From the NCBI RefSeq assembly GCF_030418165.1, contig NZ_JAUHTQ010000003.1, forward strand, positions 1 to 64,000: DNA of 64,000 bases, in the 5' to 3' direction. The position numbers and the translations under genes were made by a program. Below the pieces are notes generated by a model. The model did no database searches and was not told the DNA's origin. It saw only the letters and a list, made by a program, of their open reading frames with translations. The DNA comes from Ureibacillus aquaedulcis. GTDB taxonomy: Bacteria > Bacillota > Bacilli > Bacillales_A > Planococcaceae. Each line of letters opens with the position of its first letter. The first letter of the stretch is position 1. Below are positions 45,218 to 53,877 of the stretch, in pieces.

Positions 45218-45547
45218 ATGAAAGAAAATAATCCCGTTATCGAAGTTTTTGGTGCAGAAGTCATTTGTGCAAGCTGTGTCAACGCACCTTCCTCTAAAGA
45301 TACATATGAATGGCTGCAAGCTGCAATCAGTCGGAAGTTCCCAAAGGATTCCTTTTCAATTCGTTATATCGATATCGAGAAGCCTTTAGAGAATGAAGCG
45401 GATAAAGAATGGGCAGAACGAATTCAGAATGATGAATTCTTTTACCCGCTCGTACTGATCAACGGCGATGTGGTCGGTGAAGGCTATATTCAAATTCAAC
45501 CCGTTTTCTCCACTTTGGAAAAACTTGGATTTGTTGCAAGCGAATAA
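45218..45547 (+). CDS. yuzD: YuzD family protein (DUF1462)
   Basis: A 109-residue thioredoxin-fold-like protein. FGAEVICASCVNAPSSKDTY contains a CxxC close to the N-terminus, and FFYPLVLINGDVVGEGYI resembles the cis-proline region. It matches YuzD, whose function is unknown; linkage with yutI suggests a redox or Fe-S role. GAAAGG precedes the ATG. Confidence 0.85.
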   Translation: MKENNPVIEVFGAEVICASCVNAPSSKDTYEWLQAAISRKFPKDSFSIRYIDIEKPLENEADKEWAERIQNDEFFYPLVLINGDVVGEGYIQIQPVFSTLEKLGFVASE

Positions 45548-45660
45548 AAGTACCCTGAATTAAACAAAATCTCTATATGCTTGTTCAGCGTATGACCAAC
45601 AAGTTTATAGAGATTTTGTATTTTTATAGTATGCTTCCGTTAATTGAAAATTATTTGTTG

Positions 45661-46734
45661 TTATTGAGAATCATTTTGACGTTTGTACATCCACAGTAAG
45701 CCAGATTTCATTAAACGTGCAATACGTCCTGTTACTGTAGTATCGGCTAAATGAACAAAGCCTTGCTTCTTCCCTAAAGAACCCATGAATCCTTTTAGTT
45801 TGATTGGAGGCATTTTTTCAAGAAGTGGTTCATTTCTCCAACGCTTGCTTAGAACTTTTACGATGTGTTCAGCTTGTTCTTCGGCTAGCTGTGCACTTGC
45901 CGGGAGGTCAGAAGAAGCACAGTCACCCACAACAAAAACATTTTCATCATCGATTAACTGGAAATATTGATTGACGATCGGACGTCCTTTTCGATCCTTT
46001 TCCGCATCCATCTCACGAACAATTTTTACTGGCTGTACACCGGCTGTCCAAACAACTGCATCTACTTCAATCACTTCCTCATGATTGTGCAGACGCGTTG
46101 GTTCAACTTTAGTAATGTTTGATTTTGCAATCACTTCAACATCATGTTTTATAAACCAGGCCTTAACATAGTTGCTTAATTTTTCTGGGAAATCACGTAA
46201 AATCCGTTCAGAACGGTCAAATAATTTTATCTTCAAATCAGAGCGACTTTCACGCAATTCACTTGCCAGCTCAATTCCACTCAATCCAGCTCCAACGATT
46301 CCGACTACAGAACCTGGCGGCAGACCTAAAAGCTTTTCAAATGTAGTTCGTGATTTTGCTATTGTTTGTATACTAAAACTGTTCTCTTGTGCTCCCGGAA
46401 CATTATGGTAATCATCCTCGCAGCCAAGACCAATGACTAAGTCATCATAAGAAACCGTTTGGCCATCTTCTAAGTAAACAACTTTTTCTTTTCGGTCGAT
46501 ATTGGCAATTTCGCCATAAACTCTATTTAGTCGCTCATGCTCCGGAAACTTTACACGTACATCTTTGTCGGTAGTCGTACCGGCTGCCAAAGCATAGAAT
46601 TCCGTTTTTAAGCTGTGGTGTGGTGTTCGGTCCACTAAAGTAATGATTGTGTCTTCTGGAAAGTTATTTGGCAATAAGCGCAACAAGATACGCATATTCC
46701 CATACCCTCCACCTAGTAAAACTAGTTTTCTCAT
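45661..46734 (-). CDS. yutJ: NADH dehydrogenase-like FAD oxidoreductase YutJ
   Basis: A 357-residue pyridine nucleotide-disulfide oxidoreductase. The FAD-binding GGGYGN lies at residues 8-13; the NAD-binding GIVGAGLSGIELA is near 150; FVVGDCASSD is the second FAD motif. It is a type II NADH dehydrogenase-like protein without clear C-terminal membrane helix. The ATG at 46734 (GGGGAG upstream) is preferred; a longer frame to 46785 is unsupported. The promoter -35 (46824-46829) is overlapped by a Rex/Fnr-type palindrome, suggesting control by NADH/NAD+ or oxygen. Confidence 0.88.
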   Translation of the reverse strand: MRKLVLLGGGYGNMRILLRLLPNNFPEDTIITLVDRTPHHSLKTEFYALAAGTTTDKDVRVKFPEHERLNRVYGEIANIDRKEKVVYLEDGQTVSYDDLVIGLGCEDDYHNVPGAQENSFSIQTIAKSRTTFEKLLGLPPGSVVGIVGAGLSGIELASELRESRSDLKIKLFDRSERILRDFPEKLSNYVKAWFIKHDVEVIAKSNITKVEPTRLHNHEEVIEVDAVVWTAGVQPVKIVREMDAEKDRKGRPIVNQYFQLIDDENVFVVGDCASSDLPASAQLAEEQAEHIVKVLSKRWRNEPLLEKMPPIKLKGFMGSLGKKQGFVHLADTTVTGRIARLMKSGLLWMYKRQNDSQ

Positions 46735-46800
46735 AAAATACTCCCCTATATCTATTGATGATTGTGTTAGGTAAAAATTGTTCACAATTTATCCATAAAG

Positions 46801-46829
46801 AGTATAACTTATTGTGAGATATTTCACAA
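46801..46829 (-). promoter_or_regulatory. yutJ promoter
   Basis: Minus strand: -35 TTGTGA (46824-46829), 17-nt spacer, -10 TATACT (46801-46806), 67 bp upstream of the yutJ start. The -35 and spacer lie inside the palindrome 46812-46829. Confidence 0.65.
46812..46829. promoter_or_regulatory. Rex/Fnr-type operator 1
   Basis: TTGTGAGATATTTCACAA is an 18-bp dyad. It differs from the Rex consensus TTGTGAA-N4-TTCACAA at one base and also matches the Fnr/Crp core TGTGA-N6-TCACA. It covers the yutJ promoter -35, so binding should repress yutJ. Confidence 0.65.
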
Positions 46830-46846
46830 TATCTTTCCGTAAACTT

Positions 46847-46864
46847 TTGTGAAAAGTTTCACAA
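46847..46864. promoter_or_regulatory. Rex/Fnr-type operator 2
   Basis: TTGTGAAAAGTTTCACAA matches the Rex consensus fully and the Fnr/Crp core as well; the dyad extends to 22 bp (46845-46866). Its centre is 35 bp from operator 1, and it lies 11 bp upstream of the yuzB -35. Confidence 0.65.
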
Positions 46865-46875
46865 AAACTCATTCA

Positions 46876-46904
46876 TTGACGAAAACTTAAAAACAGAGTA
46901 GCAT
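46876..46904 (+). promoter_or_regulatory. yuzB promoter
   Basis: -35 TTGACG (46876-46881), 17-nt spacer, -10 TAGCAT (46899-46904), 22 bp before the GTG start codon. Operator 2 lies just upstream. Confidence 0.55.
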
Positions 46905-46926
46905 GTCAATGTGAGGTGACAACTGC

Positions 46927-47163
46927 GTGAATCCATTAGTAGAATTTTGTATTAGCAATCTAGCAAATGGTGCTCAAGAAACTTATGAAGTTTTAGAAAA
47001 AGACCCAAACATTGATGTTCTTGAATATGGGTGCCTAAGCTACTGTACTTTGTGCGACCGAAGTTTATATGCGCTTGTTAATGGTGATATCGTGGAAGCT
47101 GATACACCTGAAGAGTTAACAAAAAAGATTTATCAATATATTGAAGAAAATCCACTTTTTTAA
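46927..47163 (+). CDS. yuzB: YuzB family protein (DUF1450)
   Basis: A 78-residue protein starting at GTG 46927 (GAGGTG upstream). Three cysteines in [19 protein letters not shown] plus one in the EFCISN segment suggest a metal or Fe-S/disulfide site. It matches YuzB (DUF1450), function unknown. It is divergent from yutJ and shares the operator region, so the two are likely co-regulated by redox state. Confidence 0.85.
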   Translation: MNPLVEFCISNLANGAQETYEVLEKDPNIDVLEYGCLSYCTLCDRSLYALVNGDIVEADTPEELTKKIYQYIEENPLF

Positions 47164-47186
47164 TTATAAGGAACTATCCTATTAAA

Positions 47187-47220
47187 AATTCCGCGCACAA
47201 TTTGTACGCGGAATTTTTTT
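47187..47220. terminator. Bidirectional terminator after yuzB
   Basis: Stem AATTCCGCG / CGCGGAATT with an 11-nt loop and T run, between convergent yuzB and yutF. Confidence 0.85.
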
Positions 47221-47227
47221 GCATCTC

Positions 47228-47986
47228 TCACAACTCTTCAATACAATATGTAGGTTTTTGTTCTTTTTGCAATACGATTTCTGTTTGGACAACTCCCGTG
47301 TTCACATGGATCGTATCACAGCCAAACCGGATACCACATAATATATCTGTGTCATAATTGTCTCCAATCATGACCATATCTTCCTTTTGAAACCCATACT
47401 CTTGCTGAATCACTTCAAGCATTACTGGTGAAGGTTTCCCTACATAGATTGGCTCCACTTGTGCCACATTTGCAACCAGATTCACAAAGGAACCGTTCCC
47501 TGGCAGAAACCCTAGCTCGGATGGAAAACGAATATCCTCATTTGTACCGATTAATTGTGCGCCTGCTTGAACAGCTAGTGAAGCTTTGACCAACTTCATA
47601 TAATCTACTGTTCGGTCAATCCCCATCACCACTACATCGGGACGTGCCTCATCCGTATCTACGAGATTTAGTCCCTGTGCTTCAAGAGCAGAACGAATCC
47701 CGTCTGAACCAACCATAAAGATGCTTGCTTCCTTAAAGTGCTGTACAACATATTTTGCCGTAGCCAAAGCACTGGAATAAATCCGGTTTGTCGGAGTATC
47801 AATTCCTATTTCAGCCAAGACCGCCTGCAATTGCTCTGGTGTTTTTGAAGAATTATTCGTAACGAAGAAATAGTCCAACTTTTCTTTCTGCAGTTGATGA
47901 ATAAAACGGACGGCTGAATCAATTCCCTTTCTCCCACGGTAAACGGTTCCATCTAAATCAAAACAATAGGCTTTATACTTTTTCAT
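47228..47986 (-). CDS. yutF: HAD-superfamily phosphatase YutF (NagD-like)
   Basis: A 252-residue HAD IIA hydrolase (NagD-like, TIGR01457 type). Motif I is CFDLDGTVYRG (nucleophile Asp10), motif II FVTNNSSKT, the Lys of motif III lies in VGKPSPVML, and motif IV is MIGDNYDTDI. It hydrolyses small phosphorylated metabolites such as nucleotides or p-nitrophenyl phosphate. Its start overlaps the yutE stop by four bases (translational coupling). Confidence 0.9.
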   Translation of the reverse strand: MKKYKAYCFDLDGTVYRGRKGIDSAVRFIHQLQKEKLDYFFVTNNSSKTPEQLQAVLAEIGIDTPTNRIYSSALATAKYVVQHFKEASIFMVGSDGIRSALEAQGLNLVDTDEARPDVVVMGIDRTVDYMKLVKASLAVQAGAQLIGTNEDIRFPSELGFLPGNGSFVNLVANVAQVEPIYVGKPSPVMLEVIQQEYGFQKEDMVMIGDNYDTDILCGIRFGCDTIHVNTGVVQTEIVLQKEQKPTYCIEEL

Positions 47987-48435
47987 TCAGCATTCTCCGG
48001 TAGAAAAGCTGAGACCGGACCAAGCTCGTTTTCTAGATAATTTGCAACAAGAGGTGAGAACTGTTTAATAGCCCCTAAATTGCTTGTAAGCACTTTCAGA
48101 ACAACTTCATTATCTACTTCTACAAATTCTCTTACTAACATTTTACGCAAGCCTACAACCTCTTTTAACGGCTTTTCCATCTTAGCGGTAATTACTTTTT
48201 CATCTAGCAGGATATCGATAATATCTTCATAGCTCCCTGGATCACGCATAATGAACCCATCAATGATCAAGTTTCCAACATCCATTAACGCTTCCATCGT
48301 ATTATGGCCAATACGTTGCAAGGCAAGGACTGTAATATCATTTTGTAACCAATTTTCCTCTTTTTCGAAAATTGCAATCAGCTCATCCAGATGTTTTAAA
48401 GTTACTGAAATTTTATTACGATCGACAAAGTACAT
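47983..48435 (-). CDS. yutE: DUF86 (HepT-like) family protein YutE
   Basis: A 150-residue helical protein of the DUF86 family, the fold of HepT toxins. The segment where HepT toxins carry an RX4-6H motif reads GLRKMLVREFVEVD here, without the histidine, and no MntA-like nucleotidyltransferase antitoxin lies beside it. It is therefore the housekeeping YutE type of unknown function rather than an active toxin. The ATG at 48435 has GGGGGA eight bases upstream. It forms an operon with yutF. Confidence 0.82.
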   Translation of the reverse strand: MYFVDRNKISVTLKHLDELIAIFEKEENWLQNDITVLALQRIGHNTMEALMDVGNLIIDGFIMRDPGSYEDIIDILLDEKVITAKMEKPLKEVVGLRKMLVREFVEVDNEVVLKVLTSNLGAIKQFSPLVANYLENELGPVSAFLPENAE

Positions 48436-48520
48436 AAATGGTTCCCCCATTATAAAAGTTGATAGTTATTTCTCTTATATAGTAACATATTCTATAGAAT
48501 CGGAAGGGGACTTATACAAT

Positions 48521-48787
48521 ATGGAGCGTTTTTTCTTATATGATGATGTAGAAGAGTCAAAAACTAGATTTGTCAGCTTCACTGGCAAGAAATTGCGATA
48601 TGATTTAGCTATTATGCAATCCTCTCGTTTTTTTGGAAAAGTGCTGGTTTTGGATATGCAAATGGGCCGCTTTGCGATAATCGGACCTGATGATGTTGAA
48701 GAACCTGGATACCTGGAGCATGTCTTCAATAAAACGGAAGAAGAAGCTGAAGATTTACGCGAATACTTAAACGAATTATTGGCCTAA
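48521..48787 (+). CDS. DUF3055 family protein
   Basis: An 88-residue soluble protein beginning MERFFLYDDVEESKTRFVSF and containing VLDMQMGRFAIIGPDDVEEP, followed by an acidic C-terminal helix. This is the conserved DUF3055 family of Bacillales, function unknown. The ATG at 48521 is preferred (GGAAGGGGA ten bases upstream); the frame stays open far upstream without a start signal. Divergent from yutE. Confidence 0.8.
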   Translation: MERFFLYDDVEESKTRFVSFTGKKLRYDLAIMQSSRFFGKVLVLDMQMGRFAIIGPDDVEEPGYLEHVFNKTEEEAEDLREYLNELLA

Positions 48788-48792
48788 CAAAA

Positions 48793-48830
48793 AAGACACT
48801 TGATGGATATTCATCAAGTGTCTTGTTATT
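48793..48830. terminator. Terminator after the DUF3055 gene
   Basis: Perfect 13-bp stem AAGACACTTGATG / CATCAAGTGTCTT with a 6-nt loop, six bp after the stop; A and T runs flank it. Confidence 0.8.
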
Positions 48831-48907
48831 CTGTTGGCAAAGCTCTATAAAGTGCTTTCCACTTCCCCGTGACATTTAAACCTCACTAACTTTCTAGGCT
48901 CATAAAA

Positions 48908-49258
48908 TCAGCTCTCGACTTCCTCAGGAGATTCAGGAATGGCTTCTGCCGCAATTTTAGATGAAGACTCTAATTGTCTTGGCGCTTTCCCAGTTTTTCT
49001 AAGGATGAAATATGCACAGCCAAAGTTGCAATATTCATATAAATAATCTTCAAAAGTGCTGATTCTCGTATCAAAAGTTGCTTTTTGATTTTTATCTTCA
49101 AAAAATCCTTTTAGACGAAGCTGACCGTATCCCCAATCGCCAACGATATAATCGTACTTTGTCAGGATATCTGAATATCTGGCCAAGAAGGCATCCTCTT
49201 TAAAACCCTCCCGGACATTTTCGATAATTTCATAGGTATATCCTTCAGCTATAATCAT
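48908..49258 (-). CDS. yutD: YutD family protein (DUF1027)
   Basis: A 116-residue protein whose core YDYIVGDWGYGQLRLKGFFE and YLYEYCNFGCAYFILRK are diagnostic for YutD/DUF1027. Function unknown. It lies 44 bp downstream of lipA on the same strand, a conserved pair in Bacillales, and is probably co-transcribed. The C-terminal Ser/Glu-rich tail of about 20 residues is variable in the family. Confidence 0.87.
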   Translation of the reverse strand: MIIAEGYTYEIIENVREGFKEDAFLARYSDILTKYDYIVGDWGYGQLRLKGFFEDKNQKATFDTRISTFEDYLYEYCNFGCAYFILRKTGKAPRQLESSSKIAAEAIPESPEEVES

Positions 49259-49302
49259 CGAAACTCCTCCTATCTTGACAACCCTCTAAAAGTTTCTCTA
49301 TT

Positions 49303-50223
49303 TTAAACTTTTTCAGCTTGTAATTGTCTTGTTTTTGTTGCTTCATTTACTTGTTCATCCGCATGATAGCTACTGCGAACCAAAGGACCAGCCTGACAAT
49401 GTTTAAAGCCTTTTTCCATCGCAATTTTTCGAAGTTTTCCAAATTCTATCGGTGTATAGTATTTTTTCACCGGTAGATGTTTCTTTGATGGCTGCAAGTA
49501 TTGGCCAATTGTCATGATATCAACATTGTTCGCTCTTAAATCATCCATAACTTCTAAAATTTCATCCCATTCTTCCCCTAAACCAATCATAAGCGATGAT
49601 TTAGTAGGAATGTCCGGCTGCATTTCTTTCGCTTTTCTTAAAAACTCCAAGGAACGATCATATTTTGCTCGTGCACGAACTCTTGGCGTTAATCGACGAA
49701 CTGTTTCAATATTATGATTTAAAATATCCGGTTTGGCATCCATCAACAGCTTTAGGTTTTCTTCTACTCCCCCAAAATCTGTAGGCAGTACTTCCACCGA
49801 AGTTTGAGGTGATTTTCGGCGAATAGCTCTTACCGTTTCGGCTAATACCCCAGCGCCCCCATCTTTTAAATCATCACGTGCCACCATTGTAATAACAATA
49901 TGTTTTAAATTCATAATTTTAACTGAATCTGCAACACGCTCTGGTTCTGCTAGATCCAATTCAGTTGGAAGGCCTGTCTTCACTGCACAAAAACGGCATG
50001 CACGTGTACAAACATCTCCAAGAATCATCATTGTTGCTGTTCTTCTTTCACCCCAGCACTCGTGGATATTCGGACAGCGTGCTTCTTCACAAACCGTGTG
50101 CAGGTTCTTTTCACGCATTAATTTTTTTAAGCCTTTATATTCATCATTTGTATTTAATTTTATTTTCAACCATTCTGGTTTTCGTAAGATTTGCTCTTTC
50201 TCGTTGGCAGGTTTACTTGTCAT
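49303..50223 (-). CDS. lipA: Lipoyl synthase
   Basis: A 306-residue radical-SAM enzyme inserting two sulfurs into octanoyl groups on lipoate-dependent proteins. The auxiliary cluster motif is [12 protein letters not shown] (residues about 44-55) and the radical-SAM motif CTRACRFC (about 70-77). The conserved C-terminal RSSYHADE loop carries the serine that ligates the auxiliary cluster. In B. subtilis lipA lies in the same yut cluster. Its need for Fe-S clusters fits the nearby yutM and yutI genes. Confidence 0.96.
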   Translation of the reverse strand: MTSKPANEKEQILRKPEWLKIKLNTNDEYKGLKKLMREKNLHTVCEEARCPNIHECWGERRTATMMILGDVCTRACRFCAVKTGLPTELDLAEPERVADSVKIMNLKHIVITMVARDDLKDGGAGVLAETVRAIRRKSPQTSVEVLPTDFGGVEENLKLLMDAKPDILNHNIETVRRLTPRVRARAKYDRSLEFLRKAKEMQPDIPTKSSLMIGLGEEWDEILEVMDDLRANNVDIMTIGQYLQPSKKHLPVKKYYTPIEFGKLRKIAMEKGFKHCQAGPLVRSSYHADEQVNEATKTRQLQAEKV

Positions 50224-50431
50224 TGCTATTCATCCCCTATCAATATTAGAAAACTTGGCTTGTCGAAAGACCTGAAGCGATCAGCCTTAGATGTACTCAT
50301 GCAAAACTAGGAGTTGTTATTTCTAATTTTTGCTTAAAAAATACAATGCTGTTGTCAATGTAACATATTATTACAATCGAAAACAACTAACTTTCGCTAA
50401 GTTATATCATCAACTTAAAAACATTTTACCA

Positions 50432-51238
50432 CTAATTCATAGGGACAGGAACCTCAATGGAAGGCTGTGCTCCATCTGCTCCATTTGTATAGATATGCGG
50501 GACTTGACCTCGTACTAAACCGATTGCTACCGGAATGGTTTGCTGTACTGTCGATTGTTGGCTCGCAAATGGAATAATGATCTGGACATTTACTTTCAAG
50601 TCAATATTAACTTCTACTTTTGCATTGTTTATGCCAAACTCTGAAATGGAGGTTTTTACATCACTCGCTACATTCCCTATGATATGGAAACGTATTGGCA
50701 CTCTCGGACCCAAGTTTCCGAGTAAAGGTAGATTGAGGGCTTGGGCAATCGGAACGAAGAAGACAATGCCATCCCCCTTTTGAATTTCGCTTACGTCATA
50801 TTCCACATTTTCCAGATCTGGCAGTTGTGATAAGTCCCCCTGTTCTGCCAACTCCAAATGTTCCTTTACTAAGGCCGTCGTTTCTGCCCTGACTTGGTTA
50901 ATAATTTCAGTATTGAATTTTGTCGTTACCATATAATCTGACTCCGAAGGCAAATCTTCTATAATTTCATTTACATCTAATACGCTGGAGGTTCTCGAAT
51001 TAATCGCCTTACTTACTACATGAGCTGCAATTTTTTCCGTTTGCACTTCTGCATAATCAACATACGTAGGCATTAAGCGAGCATTCAATATGTACAAGAA
51101 CAATATAATTCCTATCCCGAAACCGAATGTGAACAACGTAAACCTATTGGACAGTCTACGCCTTTTCCCCTTCTTTACCACTGTAAACATCATTCTCTTT
51201 GGACGACGAGAAAACAAAAAAATCTCCTCCTGCTCCAA
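50432..51238 (-). CDS. yunB: Sporulation protein YunB
   Basis: A 268-residue protein with a basic cytoplasmic N-terminus, one membrane helix (about 31-52, LFTFGFGIGIILFLYILNAR), and an extracytoplasmic domain with DGIVFFVPIAQALNLPLLGN and GPRVPIRFHIIGNVASDVKT, typical of YunB. B. subtilis yunB is transcribed by sigma E in the mother cell and affects spore formation. This is the clearest evidence in the window that the organism sporulates. It lies 200 bp downstream-side of lipA as in related genomes, without lytH between them. Confidence 0.9.
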   Translation of the reverse strand: MEQEEIFLFSRRPKRMMFTVVKKGKRRRLSNRFTLFTFGFGIGIILFLYILNARLMPTYVDYAEVQTEKIAAHVVSKAINSRTSSVLDVNEIIEDLPSESDYMVTTKFNTEIINQVRAETTALVKEHLELAEQGDLSQLPDLENVEYDVSEIQKGDGIVFFVPIAQALNLPLLGNLGPRVPIRFHIIGNVASDVKTSISEFGINNAKVEVNIDLKVNVQIIIPFASQQSTVQQTIPVAIGLVRGQVPHIYTNGADGAQPSIEVPVPMN

Positions 51239-51259
51239 TTTATGAACAGGAGGAGATAA

Positions 51260-52363
51260 CTATTCAACTTCTCGAACATATTCAGTATCCACCTTTGCTA
51301 CGGATACAGTAGGTTCTTCAATCAAATTAAGCGTATATGTAGTTTTTAATATTTGATGGTCTTCCTCGAAAATACGCAGGCAAGGCAGGGCTGAATCTTC
51401 ACTATTTTGGTTTGCTACAACTCCGCGGCGACCGTCAGTCAACTCTAAAATGGTCCCATTCGGATAATGGACAACCGACTTTTTCAATGCATCAACTACT
51501 TTTGCATCAAACATCGTCCCTCTTCCTGCTTCGATAATAGCGATTCCTTGGGAAGGAACCATTTTTTTGCGATATACACGATTTGAAGTCACGGCATCAA
51601 ATACGTCGGCAACTGCAATTATTTTTGCATATGGATGAATCTCATAATCTACAAGTGACCGCGGATAGCCACTGCCATCCAACCGTTCATGGTGCTGGAA
51701 TGCACAGTGGGCGACAAGTAGAGAAACAGTATGTAAATTTCTTAAAATATCAAATCCCGATCTAGCATGTTGTTTCATCATTGTAAACTCTTCATCCGTC
51801 AACCGGCCTGGTTTAAACAAAATTTCTGCGGGAGTGACCATTTTCCCTACATCATGCAAGATTGCACCTATTCCAATTGTTCTTAGATCGCTCTCCGAAT
51901 AGCCCATTTCCTTTGCAATAGCCAGGGAATATAATGTGACTTGGAATGAATGCTGGTAAATATATTCATCGTATAAAAATGTATCCGATAAGATCATTAA
52001 AATTTCTTCACTATTGATGATGGAGTTTAATAGATCATCGACTAATTTGCCGATTTCTTTGGTTTGCTTATCGATTACCAGCGATGCTGATTTCTGGTCC
52101 AGACCTTTTATTTTATAGAAAGTATCCGTGATTTGCTTCACTGCTTTCTTTCTTACAGCTAATGGAACAGTTTCCTCGACTTCAATACCCTCCGAAATCT
52201 TGTCTTCAATATACACATATTGGATGCCTAATTGTTTTAATCTGCCCACAAGCACATCCGTGACAACAACATCTTTTTGTATTAGTGGAAGCCCCGCCTC
52301 GTTCCAGATAGTTCTGCCGATAACCATCCCTGTTTTAAGCACATTGATTGATATTAAACGCAT
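51260..52363 (-). CDS. HD-GYP domain cyclic-di-GMP phosphodiesterase
   Basis: A 367-residue cytosolic protein. An N-terminal domain of about 110 residues precedes the HD-GYP domain with HDVGKM (HD pair, about residue 168), EILFKPGRLTDEEF, HHERLDGSGYPR (GYP, about 235) and VADVFDAVTS. HD-GYP proteins hydrolyse c-di-GMP to pGpG or GMP. A C-terminal segment of about 70 residues follows. It has no sensor or membrane part. It directly precedes yunB with a 21-bp gap on the same strand. Confidence 0.9.
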   Translation of the reverse strand: MRLISINVLKTGMVIGRTIWNEAGLPLIQKDVVVTDVLVGRLKQLGIQYVYIEDKISEGIEVEETVPLAVRKKAVKQITDTFYKIKGLDQKSASLVIDKQTKEIGKLVDDLLNSIINSEEILMILSDTFLYDEYIYQHSFQVTLYSLAIAKEMGYSESDLRTIGIGAILHDVGKMVTPAEILFKPGRLTDEEFTMMKQHARSGFDILRNLHTVSLLVAHCAFQHHERLDGSGYPRSLVDYEIHPYAKIIAVADVFDAVTSNRVYRKKMVPSQGIAIIEAGRGTMFDAKVVDALKKSVVHYPNGTILELTDGRRGVVANQNSEDSALPCLRIFEEDHQILKTTYTLNLIEEPTVSVAKVDTEYVREVE

Positions 52364-52421
52364 TCCTTTTTACCTCAATTCCTGTGTTTGAAATACATCC
52401 TATTACGATAATTATTATGGA

Positions 52422-53783
52422 TTAAATTAATCTTTTGCCATATTCGATTAATATATCTCTTAAGAATAATGGCAGATAGTATTTTTTCTTAGCATATTTA
52501 AAGTTTGGAAAGAAGTACCCGAAAGTAAACATATCTAAAGTTGCCAGCTTATAATGTCGATCCAAATCAACCACTTCACCGCCCACTATAAGTTCTCTTT
52601 GTTTATTCATTGAAAATTGATAAGTAAGCATTTTCCCAAAAATAGATCCTCTAAAGCCAAGACCCTTTAATTCGATGTTCGGCCATTGTTCATTTTGGGC
52701 TTGTATAAACACTTCTTTCAATTCTCTTCCTGATAATTCGATAACACATATATTTATCGGATGAGGTAAAATTTTATGAATATCATAATTGGTAATTATA
52801 CCTTTTTTTAAACTATCGAGTAAGATTCCCGCATTAAACATCGTGCAATCCGCCTCGGTAAAATCAAGGACTGCTTCTGCGAAAAGTTTTGATAGCTGTG
52901 AATAATGGAACCATTCTTTATTGTAGTTTTTGTTTGTTTGAAAAATCGGGGTTTGCAGGAGCAGTTTTCCTTGCTCCGCCAGGTTCGCAATAAACAATGC
53001 TTCCCCTTCTTTTTCCGGAAGGATACTATTTTCAATGACCTCTTCTTTTTTGCTTATTAATTTTTGCGTGGCATGATCAAATTGCATTGTTAAATGACCT
53101 GTATAGAGCCCAAACTTGCCACACCCCGTTAATAAAACGTTATTGACCATTTTTCCTTCTTCCAATAGATGATGTGTATGTGAACCGAATATAACATCGA
53201 TACTTGGACATTCATCCGCTAATAGTTCATCTTCCGAAATGCCTAGATGTGACAAGCATACAAGAATATCTACTTGTTCTTTTAAATGATGCGCCAATTG
53301 TACAATCGTTTGTCTCGGCTCAATAATATGCCAATTTAACTCATTATAAAATGCCTCATAGATAGCCGTTGCTCCGATAACACCTATTTTTGTTCCATTT
53401 TTTGTTTGTAAGATCGTATATGGCTTCAACCATTTCGGTTTATTTCCACTAATGGGCTCAATATTTCCTACAACAACCTCAAAATTGGCCTCATCATAAA
53501 GAGAATGCAATTCCTCAAAAGATAAAGTGATTCCTTCATTATTACCAATTGTCACAACATCATATTGTGCTTCATTCAGCAATTGGACATTCCCCTTGCC
53601 AAGTGTGGCTTCTGTATATATATTGGAACGGTCGAGGTGATCTCCTAAATCAAATAAGAAACTTGGCTCTCCTGCTTTTGCAAACTCCAAACGTTGAGTT
53701 TTAATATGGTCTTGCATTCGCTGCCAATATTCAAAGTGGCTATGTACATCATTGGTATGAAAAATATGAATCGTCTCAAGCAA
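52422..53783 (-). CDS. yunD: Metallophosphatase / 5'-nucleotidase YunD
   Basis: A 453-residue protein with an N-terminal calcineurin-like phosphoesterase domain (HIFHTNDVHSHF; DLGDHLDRS; IGNNEG; CLSHLG; FGSHTHH, the five metal motifs) and a C-terminal 5'-nucleotidase domain (from about 290). No signal peptide, so it acts in the cytoplasm on nucleotides or UDP-sugars. The TTG at 53783 is preferred because it aligns with the YunD start and has GGAGGT seven bases upstream. Order yunD-yunE-yunF is as in B. subtilis. Confidence 0.87.
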   Translation of the reverse strand: MLETIHIFHTNDVHSHFEYWQRMQDHIKTQRLEFAKAGEPSFLFDLGDHLDRSNIYTEATLGKGNVQLLNEAQYDVVTIGNNEGITLSFEELHSLYDEANFEVVVGNIEPISGNKPKWLKPYTILQTKNGTKIGVIGATAIYEAFYNELNWHIIEPRQTIVQLAHHLKEQVDILVCLSHLGISEDELLADECPSIDVIFGSHTHHLLEEGKMVNNVLLTGCGKFGLYTGHLTMQFDHATQKLISKKEEVIENSILPEKEGEALFIANLAEQGKLLLQTPIFQTNKNYNKEWFHYSQLSKLFAEAVLDFTEADCTMFNAGILLDSLKKGIITNYDIHKILPHPINICVIELSGRELKEVFIQAQNEQWPNIELKGLGFRGSIFGKMLTYQFSMNKQRELIVGGEVVDLDRHYKLATLDMFTFGYFFPNFKYAKKKYYLPLFLRDILIEYGKRLI

Positions 53784-53877
53784 TTGGAGCACCTCCTCGA
53801 ATTTAAAATAAAATAATCAAGTATACTTGGTGTAGTTAACCAATACTTCCATATCGCCACCGCATCATCAGCAAAGG

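Noticed and set aside
47983-48450. HepT/MntA toxin-antitoxin pair
   Set aside because: No RX4-6H motif and no nucleotidyltransferase partner next to it.
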